Assembly (NCBI RefSeq): GCF_000471905.2
Contig: NW_006499563.1
Location: 1,119,101 to 1,183,100 of the forward strand
DNA length: 64,000 nt
DNA from: Amborella trichopoda
Lineage: Eukaryota; Streptophyta; Magnoliopsida; Amborellales; Amborellaceae
Direction: 5' to 3'
Part shown: in pieces, positions 45,585-56,871 of the stretch
Layout: the number at the start of each line of letters is the position of its first letter
Position numbering within the stretch: the stretch's first letter is position 1
Notes under the pieces: generated by a model
What the model saw: only the letters and a program-made list of their open reading frames with translations
What the model was told of the DNA's origin: nothing
Databases searched by the model: none
Position numbers and translations under genes: made by a program

Positions 45585-45745
45585 GGCCCCTTGGTGAAGC
45601 GTGCAGCAGTGGCCCTTGGCAAAACACGCAGCGATGGCCCTTGACGAAGGTGCACGACGATGACCCTTTAACGAGGGTGCACGGCAATGGCCCATGAAGA
45701 AGGCGCGCGGTGATAGCCCTCTAGATGAAGGGCGCGACGATAGCC
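45585..45745 (+). repeat. Short-unit array upstream of the antisense promoter of element B
   Basis: Five or six units of about 30 bp contain GCGATGGCCCTTGACGAAG-like blocks. Equivalent position to 15960-16165 in A. Confidence 0.65.
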
Positions 45746-45756
45746 CTCTCGGGTCT

Positions 45757-45865
45757 AGGGCTTGACCTGTCCCAGCCTGGTCTTATTACCGCCAAGAACT
45801 GGGGACTGGAGCGTCATTTCATGTTTGTCGAGGTCAGTTTACGGCACTGCTAGGTATAAAAGGGG
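45757..45865 (+). promoter_or_regulatory. Antisense promoter-like block of element B
   Basis: The core at about 45757-45790 has GGGCTTGACC and GCCTGGTCTTATTACC; TATAAAAGGGG follows at 45855-45865. The mobile-domain ORF begins about 0.94 kb downstream. The same block is found in A and C. Confidence 0.68.
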
Positions 45866-46801
45866 AAAAACCTCACTTTACTGTTTTTAAAGAAGGGTAA
45901 AACAGTAGAAGAGTTTTCTGAGAGAAGCAGGGCCAAAGCTTTTGGTGAAGGTTCTCTGGTGAGAACTTCTTGGCCAAAATTTGCAGAGACAAGCAGTTAG
46001 GAGCTTTTCTGACAAGCTTCGGGAGGTCGCGAAGCTTCATGCCATGATTGCGAATCTTGTCGGGAAGTGCTGAAGCTTTCTGAGCAAGGAACAGAGCTTC
46101 TCGAGGCCTTAGCAGGATTTGCAGATGTGCCCTGTCAGGGTTTGAATGCTTCTCCGGTTGTTCTGCTATTGAAGGGGAGATTGCGGCGAGCTCAGAGGGT
46201 TCTGTAGGTCCTCTGGTTATCGAAGGAGAAGAAGGGAGAACAGCAGTGGGTTCACCAGGAACTCAGCGGAATTATGTTGAGTTGGTGGTGAACTCACTGA
46301 AGTGGGAAGAGCAGGGGGAAGGGAGATCCACGGGATCTCAGGGAAGCCTTTTGAGGATTCCTGTGGCTTTCCACTAATTCTAGAAGTGAGTGGAAGGCGT
46401 GGCAAGGGTTCCCCGGTTGACGGGGGTGGATTTCTAATAAGGAGGGGAAACGCCGGTAGGAACCTGAAGGGTTGTAAAGAGGCGAAGGTTCGTGGGACGG
46501 CAAACGGTCGTCCTCCGCACACGTGGTGACAGGCTAAGCTACAAGTGTCAGGCAGCATGCTCAAATTTCAAGGGACACGCGTGCAACACGTGCTGACAAC
46601 TGGGGCGAGGCATTAATACTCCTTGGTTGTGGGACGGCGATAGCCCTCAATTGATCGCGAGGCGGCAATTCCCTCCTAATGGCAAACAGTGATAGTCTTG
46701 CCCTTGTCTATGAGACGGTGATAGCAGGGCAGACAGTGATAGTCCTGCCCTGGTGAGCGTAATTTCTTCATGGCTGCCTAGCGTCCTCTAATTTGGTTCT
46801 A
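45866..46801 (+). other. Leader of the antisense ORF in element B
   Basis: Aligns with 16293-17100 in A over its first 500 bp. It could hold an intron, but no splice sites could be fixed by eye. No domain is seen. Confidence 0.5.
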
Positions 46802-49800
46802 ATGGCCAAGTCTTCAAGGGCCATTCCAGACGTGAAGAACCTCCCGCGGGAAGGGGAGCTTGGTGTTGATGCATTCACTGACGAGAGCTTGGTGAGAGGT
46901 GAGCCAATATGGCTCACTGAAGCCTTGTGTGAACCAAGATGGCCTCTAAGCGTCACCTTTGTGTGCGCCCCAATCCAGCTGGTGACGAGGGAAGATAATG
47001 ATGGAAATGTGAGTATAGAGGAGGGGGTAGGCCTTCTACATTTCCTGCACCGCAACATAGCCTCTAATGCAAGCTTGCCGACTCTAGGCAAGCGGATGGT
47101 GGAAACACTGGGCATGAAATGGTCTTCTTTCGGTTAGCGGGTACAAGAGGAACATCAGTACCTAAAGGGGTACTCCTCATTGACCATGAAAGTGCTACGG
47201 CATTTCAAGGATACTTTGAGACAGGCTTCTTTGCAGGCTTCCCTTTAGTGTTCAGCGGGCTACTATGACCGTTGCTCAAACATGGTCAAAGTGTTATTAG
47301 AGACTTAGAGTCATGTCAGCAACACATGGCTACTTGGCAATGGAGAGGCAGGGATTTCGCTGATGGACCTGCACTTCGTCGGTCGCCTGCCGCTTCTGGG
47401 TGCCATGTATGACGAGTTTATTCCCCTAAACTCCGTCATTTTTTTAGGGGAGAAGGTGGGTAAGGTCCTGTTAGCTGGTCTTCAAGAATTGTTTGTGATC
47501 TACCAGTGACTCTATGATGAGCCTAAAAGTGGGCAAGTCACTTTCACCAAACGGGTGAGGTTCTTCTACGGTAGCTCTACAGATGAAGTTGGTCCATCAT
47601 CAAGAAAATGAGAGAAGGAAACCTCACCCATTTTTGTGCTGCGAAAGGAGAACGAGCACATCTTCCTGGCGGCTTACTTACTGATCTTCCTATGCAAATG
47701 TTCCCTGCCAAGAGGGGCAGACGTTATTCGTCCGGGCACATTCTATGTGGCCTATGACATGGCACGAGGGAAGGAGTACGTGCTGGCACAGCCTGTTCTG
47801 TGCAATGTTTATCATGGTCTGGGAGCCATTTCTAGGGGAAGACCATATAAAGGGGAGGAAGGAGGGAATGGCATAGAAGAGGGCGAGGCTTTCCCAGGAG
47901 ATTTCAAGACTTCTCTCCCAGTTCATTACGTGTATGGCTAGCTTGGGGCTTATTTTCTAGATGCATATCTCAGAACCCGAGAGCTAGAGGACAACATGTG
48001 CCCGTTTTTGCTGAAGATTGTCGGGAAGAGGGCAGTTTTCCATACCCCCGACCATGCATGCAGCTTGTTCTTCAATGATCACCTACACATGACCCGGGTG
48101 GCATTCCAAGTTGGAAGTCTCATAGATCATGCGTATGTGGACAAATTGGGCCACTGCCTAGATGGTGACTTCACCAGTCCAAAAGAATTGATGTTTATGT
48201 TGAGCATGAGAGGCGGAGTTCTTGCCTATCGCACTATCCATGACGCGAAGCTTGAGGGCTACTTTCCTCATCGGCTTTCTTGGCAGCATGGGCTGGATCA
48301 GGGGTGCCCATTCTCCATACTCTTTGAGAAGCGGCATAGCAGGGCAGCCTGCTGGAAGAAGGATGAGTTGGGATTCCACAGGGAGATTTGGCTCTCGAGG
48401 CACATCAAACCGCCTGGGCCACATGCTTGGAAGCCACCAAAGTCAATAAGTATGTGTTGTCCCATTTTTGGCAGGAAGGTATGAGTCACCAAGGCCCACG
48501 AGAACAAAGGGTATTGGGATGCGAAACACCCTTGGAAAGGGGAGGGCAGCCGCTGGAGCCAAGACACTAAGCAGCTAAAGATGGCAGTGACCCCTCCCTT
48601 AGGCGATATTTTTACCTTAAGCTTCCCTCATGACTAGTGCATGATTGGGTGGCCTCGCCAGACTATCATGGACAAGTTCTTACCGATGTTTCTCAACATG
48701 GAGGAGTCAGAGAGTATTTTTGACCCCCTCTCTGCTATCTTCAAATGGAAGGAAGGTCGAAAAGTTCCAAGGCATGAAGGATGTCCGGTCTGAGATTTGA
48801 ATAAGCTGATAAGGAGTGGCACTCATAGCAAGTTAGCCGTTAGTGGTTCCAAGTTTGGCACCTTAAAGGGTGCTGTGTCTGAGCAAGTGAAAGGGAAGAA
48901 GAGAAAGTGGGCTGCTGCACTCGAGCCAGTAAAAGGAAAGAAGAAAAAGCAGGTTGCTTCGCCTGAGCCGACGAAGAAGAAAAAGCAAGCTGCTACGCCC
49001 GAGCCAGTGAAGAAGAAAAAGCAGGCTGCTGCGCCCGAGCCGGTGAAGAAGAAAAAGCAAGCTGTTGCGCCCGAGCTGGCAAAGAAGAAAAAGCAAGCTG
49101 CTAAGCCCGAGCCAGAGAAAGGAAAGGAGAAAACATGGACAGCCCTAGCGACTCTTTGTACCCCAGCCTAGAAGGCAATCAAGGCCTCGAGGCAAAAAGG
49201 GCGTAAGGTCCCAGTGATTCACGAGCCAGGAGATGGCTCCTCACCGTCGGCTACTTCGAAAGGTTGTGCGTTTCCTGCCAATTCCCTGTCACCCACTGCC
49301 CTCTCATCTTCTCCTTCTCCTTCACCTGAGCTTTCTCCTGGCCTTTCAGAGGTTCAAGCCAGTGCCTCAGAGCCTACTACCTCGATTGTGGCTGAAGGGG
49401 AGGGCTCAGTCCCGATGGAAGTGATCGAGGCTGATGAGGCTGGTCTTAATGAGGCTGGCCCTAACAAGGTGGTGGAGGCAGCGAGGCCTCTAGAATTCTG
49501 ATAGTCGTCGTTCTTGCCGAGGAAAGACAAACCCTAGTAGAGGTCGTGATAATAGAAGAGGATGAACCCCCAAGAGTTGAAGAGGGGCCATCCGAGCAGC
49601 AGGAGACAACTGCCTCGAGCGATAGATTAGCGGGGGGTGGAGAAGTAGGACGCCTTGAGGGATTAAGCTTGCTGGGCTCTGAGGCCGCACTCGTGACTGT
49701 AGAGGAGGCAGGAACCATGGGAGAGCCTGTTGTTGAAATGATCGTCATGGAAGACAAGGGCCGAGAAGGAGAGGGAGAGGGTGTTGAACCTCTAGAGGTG

Positions 49801-50743
49801 GAGATGGCTATAGAAGAGGGGACACAAGGAGATGTCGCTGCCCCGAGCGGGGAGACTACCGAGGCGCAACTTGAGACTGTGGTGGTGGCTCCAAGCGAGG
49901 GGACCATCCATGCCTCGACTACTATTGCGGTGCCTGCAGAGGACAAGGTGATGGTGCCGGGGCATGAAATGATCGAGCTTGACGTGGTCATGACCAAGGG
50001 CCAGAGCGAGAAAGCCGTTGCCGAGGTACCAGAGCAGCTTGAGGTTGCTCTTGAGGAACCTGAGACCTTGGCTATAGCTTGGGGTCCTCCTGTTATGGTT
50101 GCTCCTACTGTATTGCCCCGGCCTACCAGCAGCAGGTTGTCAGGCGTTATTTTTGTGATGCTTCAGACAGGCCTCTAGAAATTGAAGGAGTTGTCCTTTG
50201 AAGAACTTGGAGCGGTGATCCAACAGTTGAAGAAGAATGCGTTAGGGGAATGCGCCCGAAGTCCATCCTTATTTTGACAATGTTGTTAATGAGATGGAGG
50301 AATGGAGGGTGAAGGCCCTGCGAGAAGAAGCAACTGTGCAGCGACTGGAAAGCTCACGGTTGCCCCCTTGGGAGTCTCCTCTTTTGAGCTACCATGAATT
50401 GATAAACACTCAATCGCAGCAGCTAGATGCTGTAGACTCTCAGAGATCAAGCCTTGTTGTGGGGGCCATCGCTCGAAAGCACAAAGTGGCAGCTTTGAGG
50501 GCGAAGATATTAAAGCTGACGCAAAAGCTTGACAAGCTGGAGAAGGAGACTGCGGATTAGGAAGCAAATGATAAAGTGCTTCTTGATAACACTTTGGCCC
50601 TCCAGGCTTCTTTGGACGAGGTGACCGCCTTGATGGAGCAGGAGGCGAGGCTAGTAGCAGAGCTGAAGAACGAAATTGAATAGGCAAAGACATCGGTTGC
50701 CATGTACAGGGGAAAGATCAATGAAGCAATTGATCGATTTTGA
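46802..50743 (+). pseudogene. Antisense plant-mobile-domain ORF of element B
   Basis: The start is set at MAKSSRAI because VKNLPREGEL follows as in C. The domain part (to about 48480) has GEAGISLMDLHFVGRLPLLGA, HIFLAAYLLIFLCKCSLP, VLAQPVLCNVYHGLGAIS and LPVHYVYG, the landmark blocks of the plant mobile domain. Then comes MCPFLLKIVGKRAVFHT, also in C. The tail has a Lys/Pro repeat (48925-49130), a long acidic Glu/Val-rich stretch (49540-50160) and a final coiled-coil-like part (50290-50740). It lies convergent with gag-protease of the same element. Known relatives in Tat elements have no proven function. Decayed. Confidence 0.82.
48925..49130 (+). repeat. In-frame repeat coding Lys/Pro-rich units in the antisense ORF of element B
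   Basis: About five units of 36-42 bp code for variants of PEPVKKKKQAA. The basic runs resemble nuclear localisation or DNA-binding tails. No equal repeat is seen in C. Confidence 0.85.
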
Positions 50744-50840
50744 TGACGCCTTCTATCTTTCTTTTTTTCATTTCTTTTCATTGTAAAGGAAAACGGCTTG
50801 TAACACCCTCTTGATTTGCGAATGAAACAATTCTTTTGAC
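50744..50840 (+). promoter_or_regulatory. Possible polyadenylation region of the antisense ORF in element B
   Basis: After the ORF come a T-rich stretch, TTGTAAAGG, CTTGTAACAC and GCGAATGAAACAATTC. They resemble plant UGUA and AAUGAA signals and their order is repeated in A and C. Confidence 0.4.
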
Positions 50841-51480
50841 TTTTCTTTCTATCTCATTGCCTTCTCCCTCTCATGGTTTGAGACGAAAAGGAATAGCCCA
50901 TTCCTTACTTTGTCTTATGACAGCCGGCTATGGCTTCAATGACCTCGAATGGGGAAGCAATTGCTTCCTCATCCCTGAGTGTTTGATTGGACAGGGGCTC
51001 ATAATTCATGGTTCTCATGATTTGGTGAGCCTGCTCGCTATAAATACTCTAGTCTGGGGGAGCCTTGGCTTCGATTCGAGGTACATTGGCTTTGAGCTCG
51101 TCGTAGGTCTTAGTCTCAGAGACAAACCCTTTAAGTTCTTTGAAGCAATGCGCATGACCTCCAATTGGCTCTAGAGGTTATGAACCTTATTTCTTAGCTC
51201 TGCCATGGGGTCTTGTTCCTGGGAGCCAGAGGGATACTTCTTCAACAACCCCCGAGAAGTGTAGGACCTTCTTGTGGCTGCTGAGGACCTTGTTTAAGGA
51301 GGATGGAACTTGGAGTACTTTCCTTAGTAGCTGGTGTGCCAGTTCCGCTTTTAGAAGAGCGATGGGGACATCTAGGACCTTTTGCTGGTCTGATGTATAG
51401 GTGACCCTCAATGCTGGAAGCTTTACCTCCGGGGCTTCCTCATACTCGGGGGCCGCTTCTAGCTCGCCATTTCATTCTGG
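50841..51480 (-). pseudogene. Post-protease segment of element B
   Basis: It carries VTYTSDQQKVLDVP, then near the end blocks QAHQIMR, MNYEPL and FEVIEAI that match C at 7900-8500. It ends within about 150 bp of the antisense ORF end, so the two units converge. Confidence 0.6.
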
Positions 51481-52440
51481 CATAATAAAAGTAAATGAGG
51501 AAGCTTTTTCTTCAGGATAGGATACCATGACCTCGGAGAGGAGGCAAGGTATGGTAGGGTGGATAGGGGTCAAGTGGAGGATTTTGCCCTGTCTTTCCTC
51601 TTCCTTGAAAATTTCTGTCATCATTCACCCTAGATCCTCAACATCATCATGAAACGAAGATCATGTCTCTCTTACAGGCCTCCAATCGCCATCCTTTGAC
51701 TTTTTTGACGCTGAAAGTTTCGTGAAATAGTACTTGGCATCGGCATAGTGAGTCTCTGCTACGGGGAATGGTCTTTTATCAGCATAGATAATGTGTTGCC
51801 TTCCATCTCGGTTGTACTTGAAGCATTGGTGGAGTGTGGAAGGAATCACCCCTTGGTCATGAAGCTAAGGACGATTACGAAGGGCGTTGTAAGAGATATC
51901 GGTGTCAATTACGTGGAATTGGGTGTAATCGTTGAGATCACCGATCTTGAGAAGAAGGCGCACTGTGTCGACTGACTTTTCTCCTGACTAATTAAACCCT
52001 TGCACAGTGATGTGGGTAGGAGTGAGGTCGTCAGACCCTAATCCCAGTCAGGTGAGGATCCTTCTTGGGATCAGGTTGACTACTGATCCTCTGTCTAACA
52101 GGATCCGATTGAGGGGGTGGGAATGAAGTTCACCATTCAGGAAGAGGTGGCGATTGTGAAATTTGCCTCCCAACTGAAGGTCATCTTTGGAAAAGGAGAT
52201 TGTCAGGCACCCACTCAGGATGGCCGAGTCAACCTCAATAGTTTCCGCTTCAGTCTCGTACACCTTTAGGTTAGAAAGAGCTTGAACCAAAGCTATACAG
52301 TAGTCTCTAGACAGCAAGAGAGTATCTTAGATACTTATAAGGGCTGAAAGCTTTCTCAAGTGCCCAATTGTGTCGTATTGCACTTTATCCTCATTAGTAT
52401 TTTATGATCCTGATCCTGTCACTGCTGTGGGTGGTAGGGT
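51481..52440 (-). pseudogene. Aspartic protease domain of element B
   Basis: Recognised from KVYETEAETIEVDSAIL, FHNRHLFLNGEL and the active-site block NRILLDRGSVVNLIP, then HQCFKYNRDGRQH and FPVAETHYADAKYYF. Collinear with 6922-7650 in C. Decayed. Confidence 0.8.
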
Positions 52441-53868
52441 AGGCTTAGGAACAGGTTTTGGTTGGGTCTCGGTTTGCGACACCGGCTGACTTTGTTGTTC
52501 AGCCGATGCGATCTGGGTTGCTGAGGAAGTAATAGGAGCTTGTATTAAGGATGCACAGGTTTAGGGGAAAGCGGAGGACCAGAAAACTTGAGGGCCTCGA
52601 GCTTTTGAGGTGTGGGCTGTAGCTTCTTTCCCGATCTTAGACCCATTTGCCTTATGCTAGTTGGTACCTTCAAGATCTGCACCATGTGGGAGGCTTCTTT
52701 GAAATAGGAGCTTGAAGATGATTCGGGTTTTTCTCAGGTTGACAGGGCGTCGACGGCTTTGAAGAATCTAGCCGCCTGGGCCAGCATCTCTCTGAGGAGC
52801 TCTTGCTGTGGCTAGGTGAGGCTGGTGTCTCCAAACTCTTTGTTTAGAGTGTCGAAGTCTGAGCACCGTCGAGCTGCACCTATGGAGAAAATAGAAGAGG
52901 AGGGAGGAGAAGAAGAGTTAGAACTTTTCGGGCAGCTTTTTACATCGTCGCCGGAATTGGATGTGCCTAGGGAATATTTTAGGTCTTGCCTCGGGTTTGA
53001 CCATCATGGGGTGCTTTTAGCATCGTCACCCATATTGGGGGAATCCCGAGCTATTGGTGACTCGGGGATGTCGGCCTGATAGAATGAAAGGATGAGGCAA
53101 GTTGTACCTGAGATAAACTCTTGCAAAGTCAGCAGTGGAGGAAGGGGCCAGAGGAATTCTTCCTCGACTGGTGGCTGAGGAGGACGATTCCTTCGGCGGG
53201 CCATTCTAGGTGCCTGCTGTCTGCTTTGGTATCCTTGAGGGGGTGTTCGAACCACCCTACCAGAATGGTGAGTAGCCCAAGCTTCGTAGACTGCCTCACG
53301 TTTCAAGAATTTGAGCCTACTCTACCCATTGTAGACTTTCCAAGGCTGAGAAGTCAAAGGCTCTGAAGGGTCAAGTGTATACTCAAGAGGGGCTGGTAGT
53401 GTGGCTTCCTTTGGAACAGAAGCAATGGTCTGGACGCATTCCGAGAGAACCACACAACGATGTGGCCTTGCTAAACTTTCGTCGCGACTATATCTTTGAA
53501 CCCAAAGCATTCATTGAGTTTGTGTTCCCATACCTGGTGATATGGGTACCAAAGTTTTTTCGTACCCTGAGCAAGAAGCCTCAGCTGCCTGGCGGGCTTG
53601 AGAGTGACAAGGCCTTGTTGGAGCATTGCCTTGAAGAGGACCTTCAGAGGGTCTAGCTCAACACTTCCTTGAACTTGCGTCAGGAGGTCTTCTTGCTCAT
53701 GTGGAAGAGGGACTCGAGGGCGTCCTTTTAGGTTGCCTTGAACTTTCTGGCACTGTTACATCTTCTCTGCCAAGAGCTTGTGACAGCCAGTTCAATCGCT
53801 AATGTCATGGCCTCATTGTGGTAATACGCGCACTAGAGGTTCTCGGTTCTTAAAGCTAGGAACGTGGG
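52441..53868 (-). pseudogene. Gag-protease linker of element B
   Basis: It aligns with 21300-22500 in A and partly with 5451-6921 in C. Near 53150-53200 the reading has PPVEEEFLWPLPPLLTLQEF, shared with A. No domain assignment. Confidence 0.55.
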
Positions 53869-55260
53869 CTACCTTGCTGGCTTGGGAGTGACGAGCCCTT
53901 CTTTGAGCATTATGGAGAAAAATGCACGAAGGATAGCAGGTGCCCCGCCATCCTCTTGGATCGTGACTTTGTGAGAAACCTCAGTTGCCCCAAACGCTTT
54001 CTTCAACTCTTCGAGCTTTATCTGACCCTTGTTAATAAGGGCTTCGATCATGTTGTTGAGCTTATAAAAGTCGTAAGTGGGGTGGCATACCCTCTTATGA
54101 TAGGCACAGTACTTCTCATTTGCCTCCTGCCCAGCAGACTCCGCAGTATTGGCCTCCGGCAACTGCATCATGTTTTGTTCTAGCAGCAGTCGAAGTAGTG
54201 CAGGTGTCCACTCTGTATTGAAGGGGTAAACCTTATTCTGGTGCTGGGCCCAGTAGTCATCTCGCTTAGAATTTTTAGGAGGTGGGACGTTGTTGTAAGA
54301 CTGCTGCTTGCCCTCGGCTGGAGACGCAAGTGCCTTGAAAAGGTCCTGGGTTTGAGGAATCGTGCCTGTAGTGTCAACCATGGTGACAGCCGTACTGATT
54401 ACTGCCTTTTGGCTGCCCCTACTGTTGGAGCGAGAGTTTGGTCTAGCAAGTTGCTAACGAGGGTTGCCATGATGCTTGAATAATCCCTCAATACAAACTG
54501 CTCTGAAGATGAGCTCTGACATGGAGAGTGAATTGGATGTCTTGACATGTATAGCAATCTCAAGAAGCATGTTCCGTATGTAGGTCTTGACTGCTTCCTT
54601 CTCGGTCATGGAAGTGGCAAGGAAGATTACAACCTCTCTCCAACGGGTGATGAACTTGTCAACCGGCTCACCAGGGTCTTGCATCAGGGTGAGGAGTTCA
54701 ATGTCTCCACGTTCCTTTGGACTTCTTAGAAGCGTTGGTAGAGCAACTGCTCTATCTCTTGCCATGTGTGTACCGAGTTGGGAGGCAGCCAAGCATACAA
54801 CTGGAAGGCTGACCCTTTAAAAGTTTTAATGAACTGGTGGAGGAGGAGGAGTCCGTCAATTTCCATCTCCCGACAAGCCGCCTGGAAGTGAGCAATATGT
54901 TGGTGCGAAGACGTAGTACTATTGAACAGAGGGAGCTTCCCCTTTTGATAGTTTAGAGAGAAGGGTACTTGGTCTATATATTAAGGGTGCAGCTTTTGAA
55001 AGAGCAGTGTCTCCATGCATGGGACCTTGTTCTTGAGGATATGGGCCACCATAGCATCTATGTTGGTTTGAGAGACTCCGCAAGCGGTAGAACTGTCTTG
55101 GGAGGCTGATGGATGAGTTTGCTTGGGAACTGTGTCCTCACTAGTTGGGGAATCAGTCAAAGAAGGGGACCTTGAGGCCTCTAGGCTTTCCATCTTTCCA
55201 AAGATGGCTTGCATCATTTCCTCGAACTTGTTCATTCGCTCCTCTTAAGCGTCGTCCGAG
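53869..55260 (-). pseudogene. gag of element B
   Basis: The opening MNKFEEMMQAIFGKMESLEAS, the core EPVDKFITRWREVVIF and MLLEIAIHVKTSNSLSMSEL, GLFKHHG, then KYCAYHKRVCHPTYDFYKL and LEELKKAFGATEVSH are all shared with A (21751-23830) and C (3944-5450). It is the best preserved of the three gags near its distal end. Decayed. Confidence 0.85.
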
Positions 55261-56849
55261 TCATTGATCACCATGACACTAACCATCTCTTATAGAGGGT
55301 CAGAGCCTGGCAGGACAGTGGACTGCCAAGGTCGGCCAGTGGTGCATGGCAAATCAGTCTGGAGGGGTTGGGCCTGCCGCCACTGGACTCGAGCCATGTA
55401 TGCTGATCTTTTGAGGACTGGTTCTTGACGGTCTTGGGACCGTGGTTTCTGAGTAGTGACGACCCAGCAATACTCTTGGACTCAATCAGGATCTGGAGTT
55501 TGGAGAGGGAACAAGGGGTTACGAGGCAGGAGGTCATCAAAGGTGGTGGCCTCGACTGCCTTGGAGGCTTCTTTGGTCGGGATTTGAAGACCTATCTCCT
55601 TCTTAACCCTGAGACGGCTGTGGACTTCACTCCAGAATCGAGCCAGAGACCTGGACTGTCCCGCCTTCTTTGGACACGCAAGGTCTATGTCTATGAGCTG
55701 GACCAAGGAGATGGAAGGCAGCCTAGGTTTCTGCCTTGGAGGCTGGAGGCCTCTGTCTGACATAAGGTCGTTGCCCCGAGTTCCTTTATGGGGCCCACAT
55801 GTACGGCTGACCTGAGGCTGGCTCAAGATGGTACTCTTAGGGAAGACCTTTAAGTACCAAGGATCGAGGTGTTTGCCTGGTGTCTAGAGAGCGACAGAGG
55901 AAGGAGCTGGTTCACCACTCCGTCAGAGTTGAGGTCGAAAAGGAACCTGCCAAGACAGTGCATGTGCACCTTTAGAGTTAGCAGTTTAGATGACTTGAGA
56001 GTCGACTCAGGCCTAGTCAATGGGTTCGACCTGAGGAGGTCGAGAACCATGAGTTTGTGTCTGTGAAGGGTGAGGTAGAAGCCCATCTCTCATAGGGTTA
56101 AGCTATGTGTGTTGGGAGGGAGGAAGAAGTGGTCGACCCTCATGTGCTCAAGGTGGCGTAGAGATAGCGTTGCCCCGGGCTGTGGAAAGCAAATGCATGG
56201 CGCATGTAGGGTTCGGCCTGAGAAGGCCTAGCCCTAGATGTGAGCTCAAGTCAACGTGAGGGTAACCCCGAGGTGCGGCTCGAGTGGATGGACAACAAGC
56301 CCTTGGATGTGTGTGAGGGGTGAGGATCTAACAACCTCCGCCTCTATGTGCCGACCCTCCAGGTGTGGAGTTTAGGGGTGATGAAGGAGCTTAAGGGGTT
56401 GCTTTCGACGAACCTTACGAGCGACGAAAACTCGCTTGCCTTTTGCGAGAGTGATGGGAGCAGCCTTCCAGTGTGCCTCAGCAATATGACCAGCTAGAGA
56501 TTTGTCGGTAGTAGAGTGTGTGCTATGTGTGGTGGCAGATGTGCCACCGATGCAAGAGGCCTTGGTGGAGGGTCCACCAGGGTGAGGCAGCGGGGAGGCG
56601 GGGAATTTTAAGTCCCCTCTCGCACCGATCCAGGTGACAACCTAGGAGCCAAACCGTGAGTCCTAACTCAAGAGGAGAGTAGAGAAGGAAGGTTGAGCAG
56701 CTCGCTTCCCTGGGACACTCACAAGTGCGGGGATAAGGAAGTCCCCGACTCGGATGAATGGGTTGAACAACCCAAGGGCCATAGAAATTAATGCAAAAAG
56801 TAAAAGAGGATACTGGTCAAACAACAGCGAGCTGATTAAGGGGTAGTAA
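55261..56849 (-). other. Leader of element B
   Basis: Leader frame blocks TWIGARGDLK and GGPSTKA (about 56560-56640) match A and C. A second block at 55482-55826 (EVHSRLRVKKEIGLQI) matches A at 23990-24310. Function unknown. Confidence 0.5.
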
Positions 56850-56868
56850 GTCCCAAGTGGAGTCGTCA
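56850..56868 (-). other. Primer binding site of element B
   Basis: In element sense TGACGACTCCACTTGGGAC, three bases inside the LTR. Same type as in A and C. Confidence 0.82.
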
Positions 56869-56871
56869 AGC

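Noticed and set aside
46802-50743. The mobile-domain ORF as a host gene captured between repeats
   Set aside because: The same ORF lies at the same relative place and strand in element C, and it is inside the borders and target duplication of element B, so it is a part of the element.
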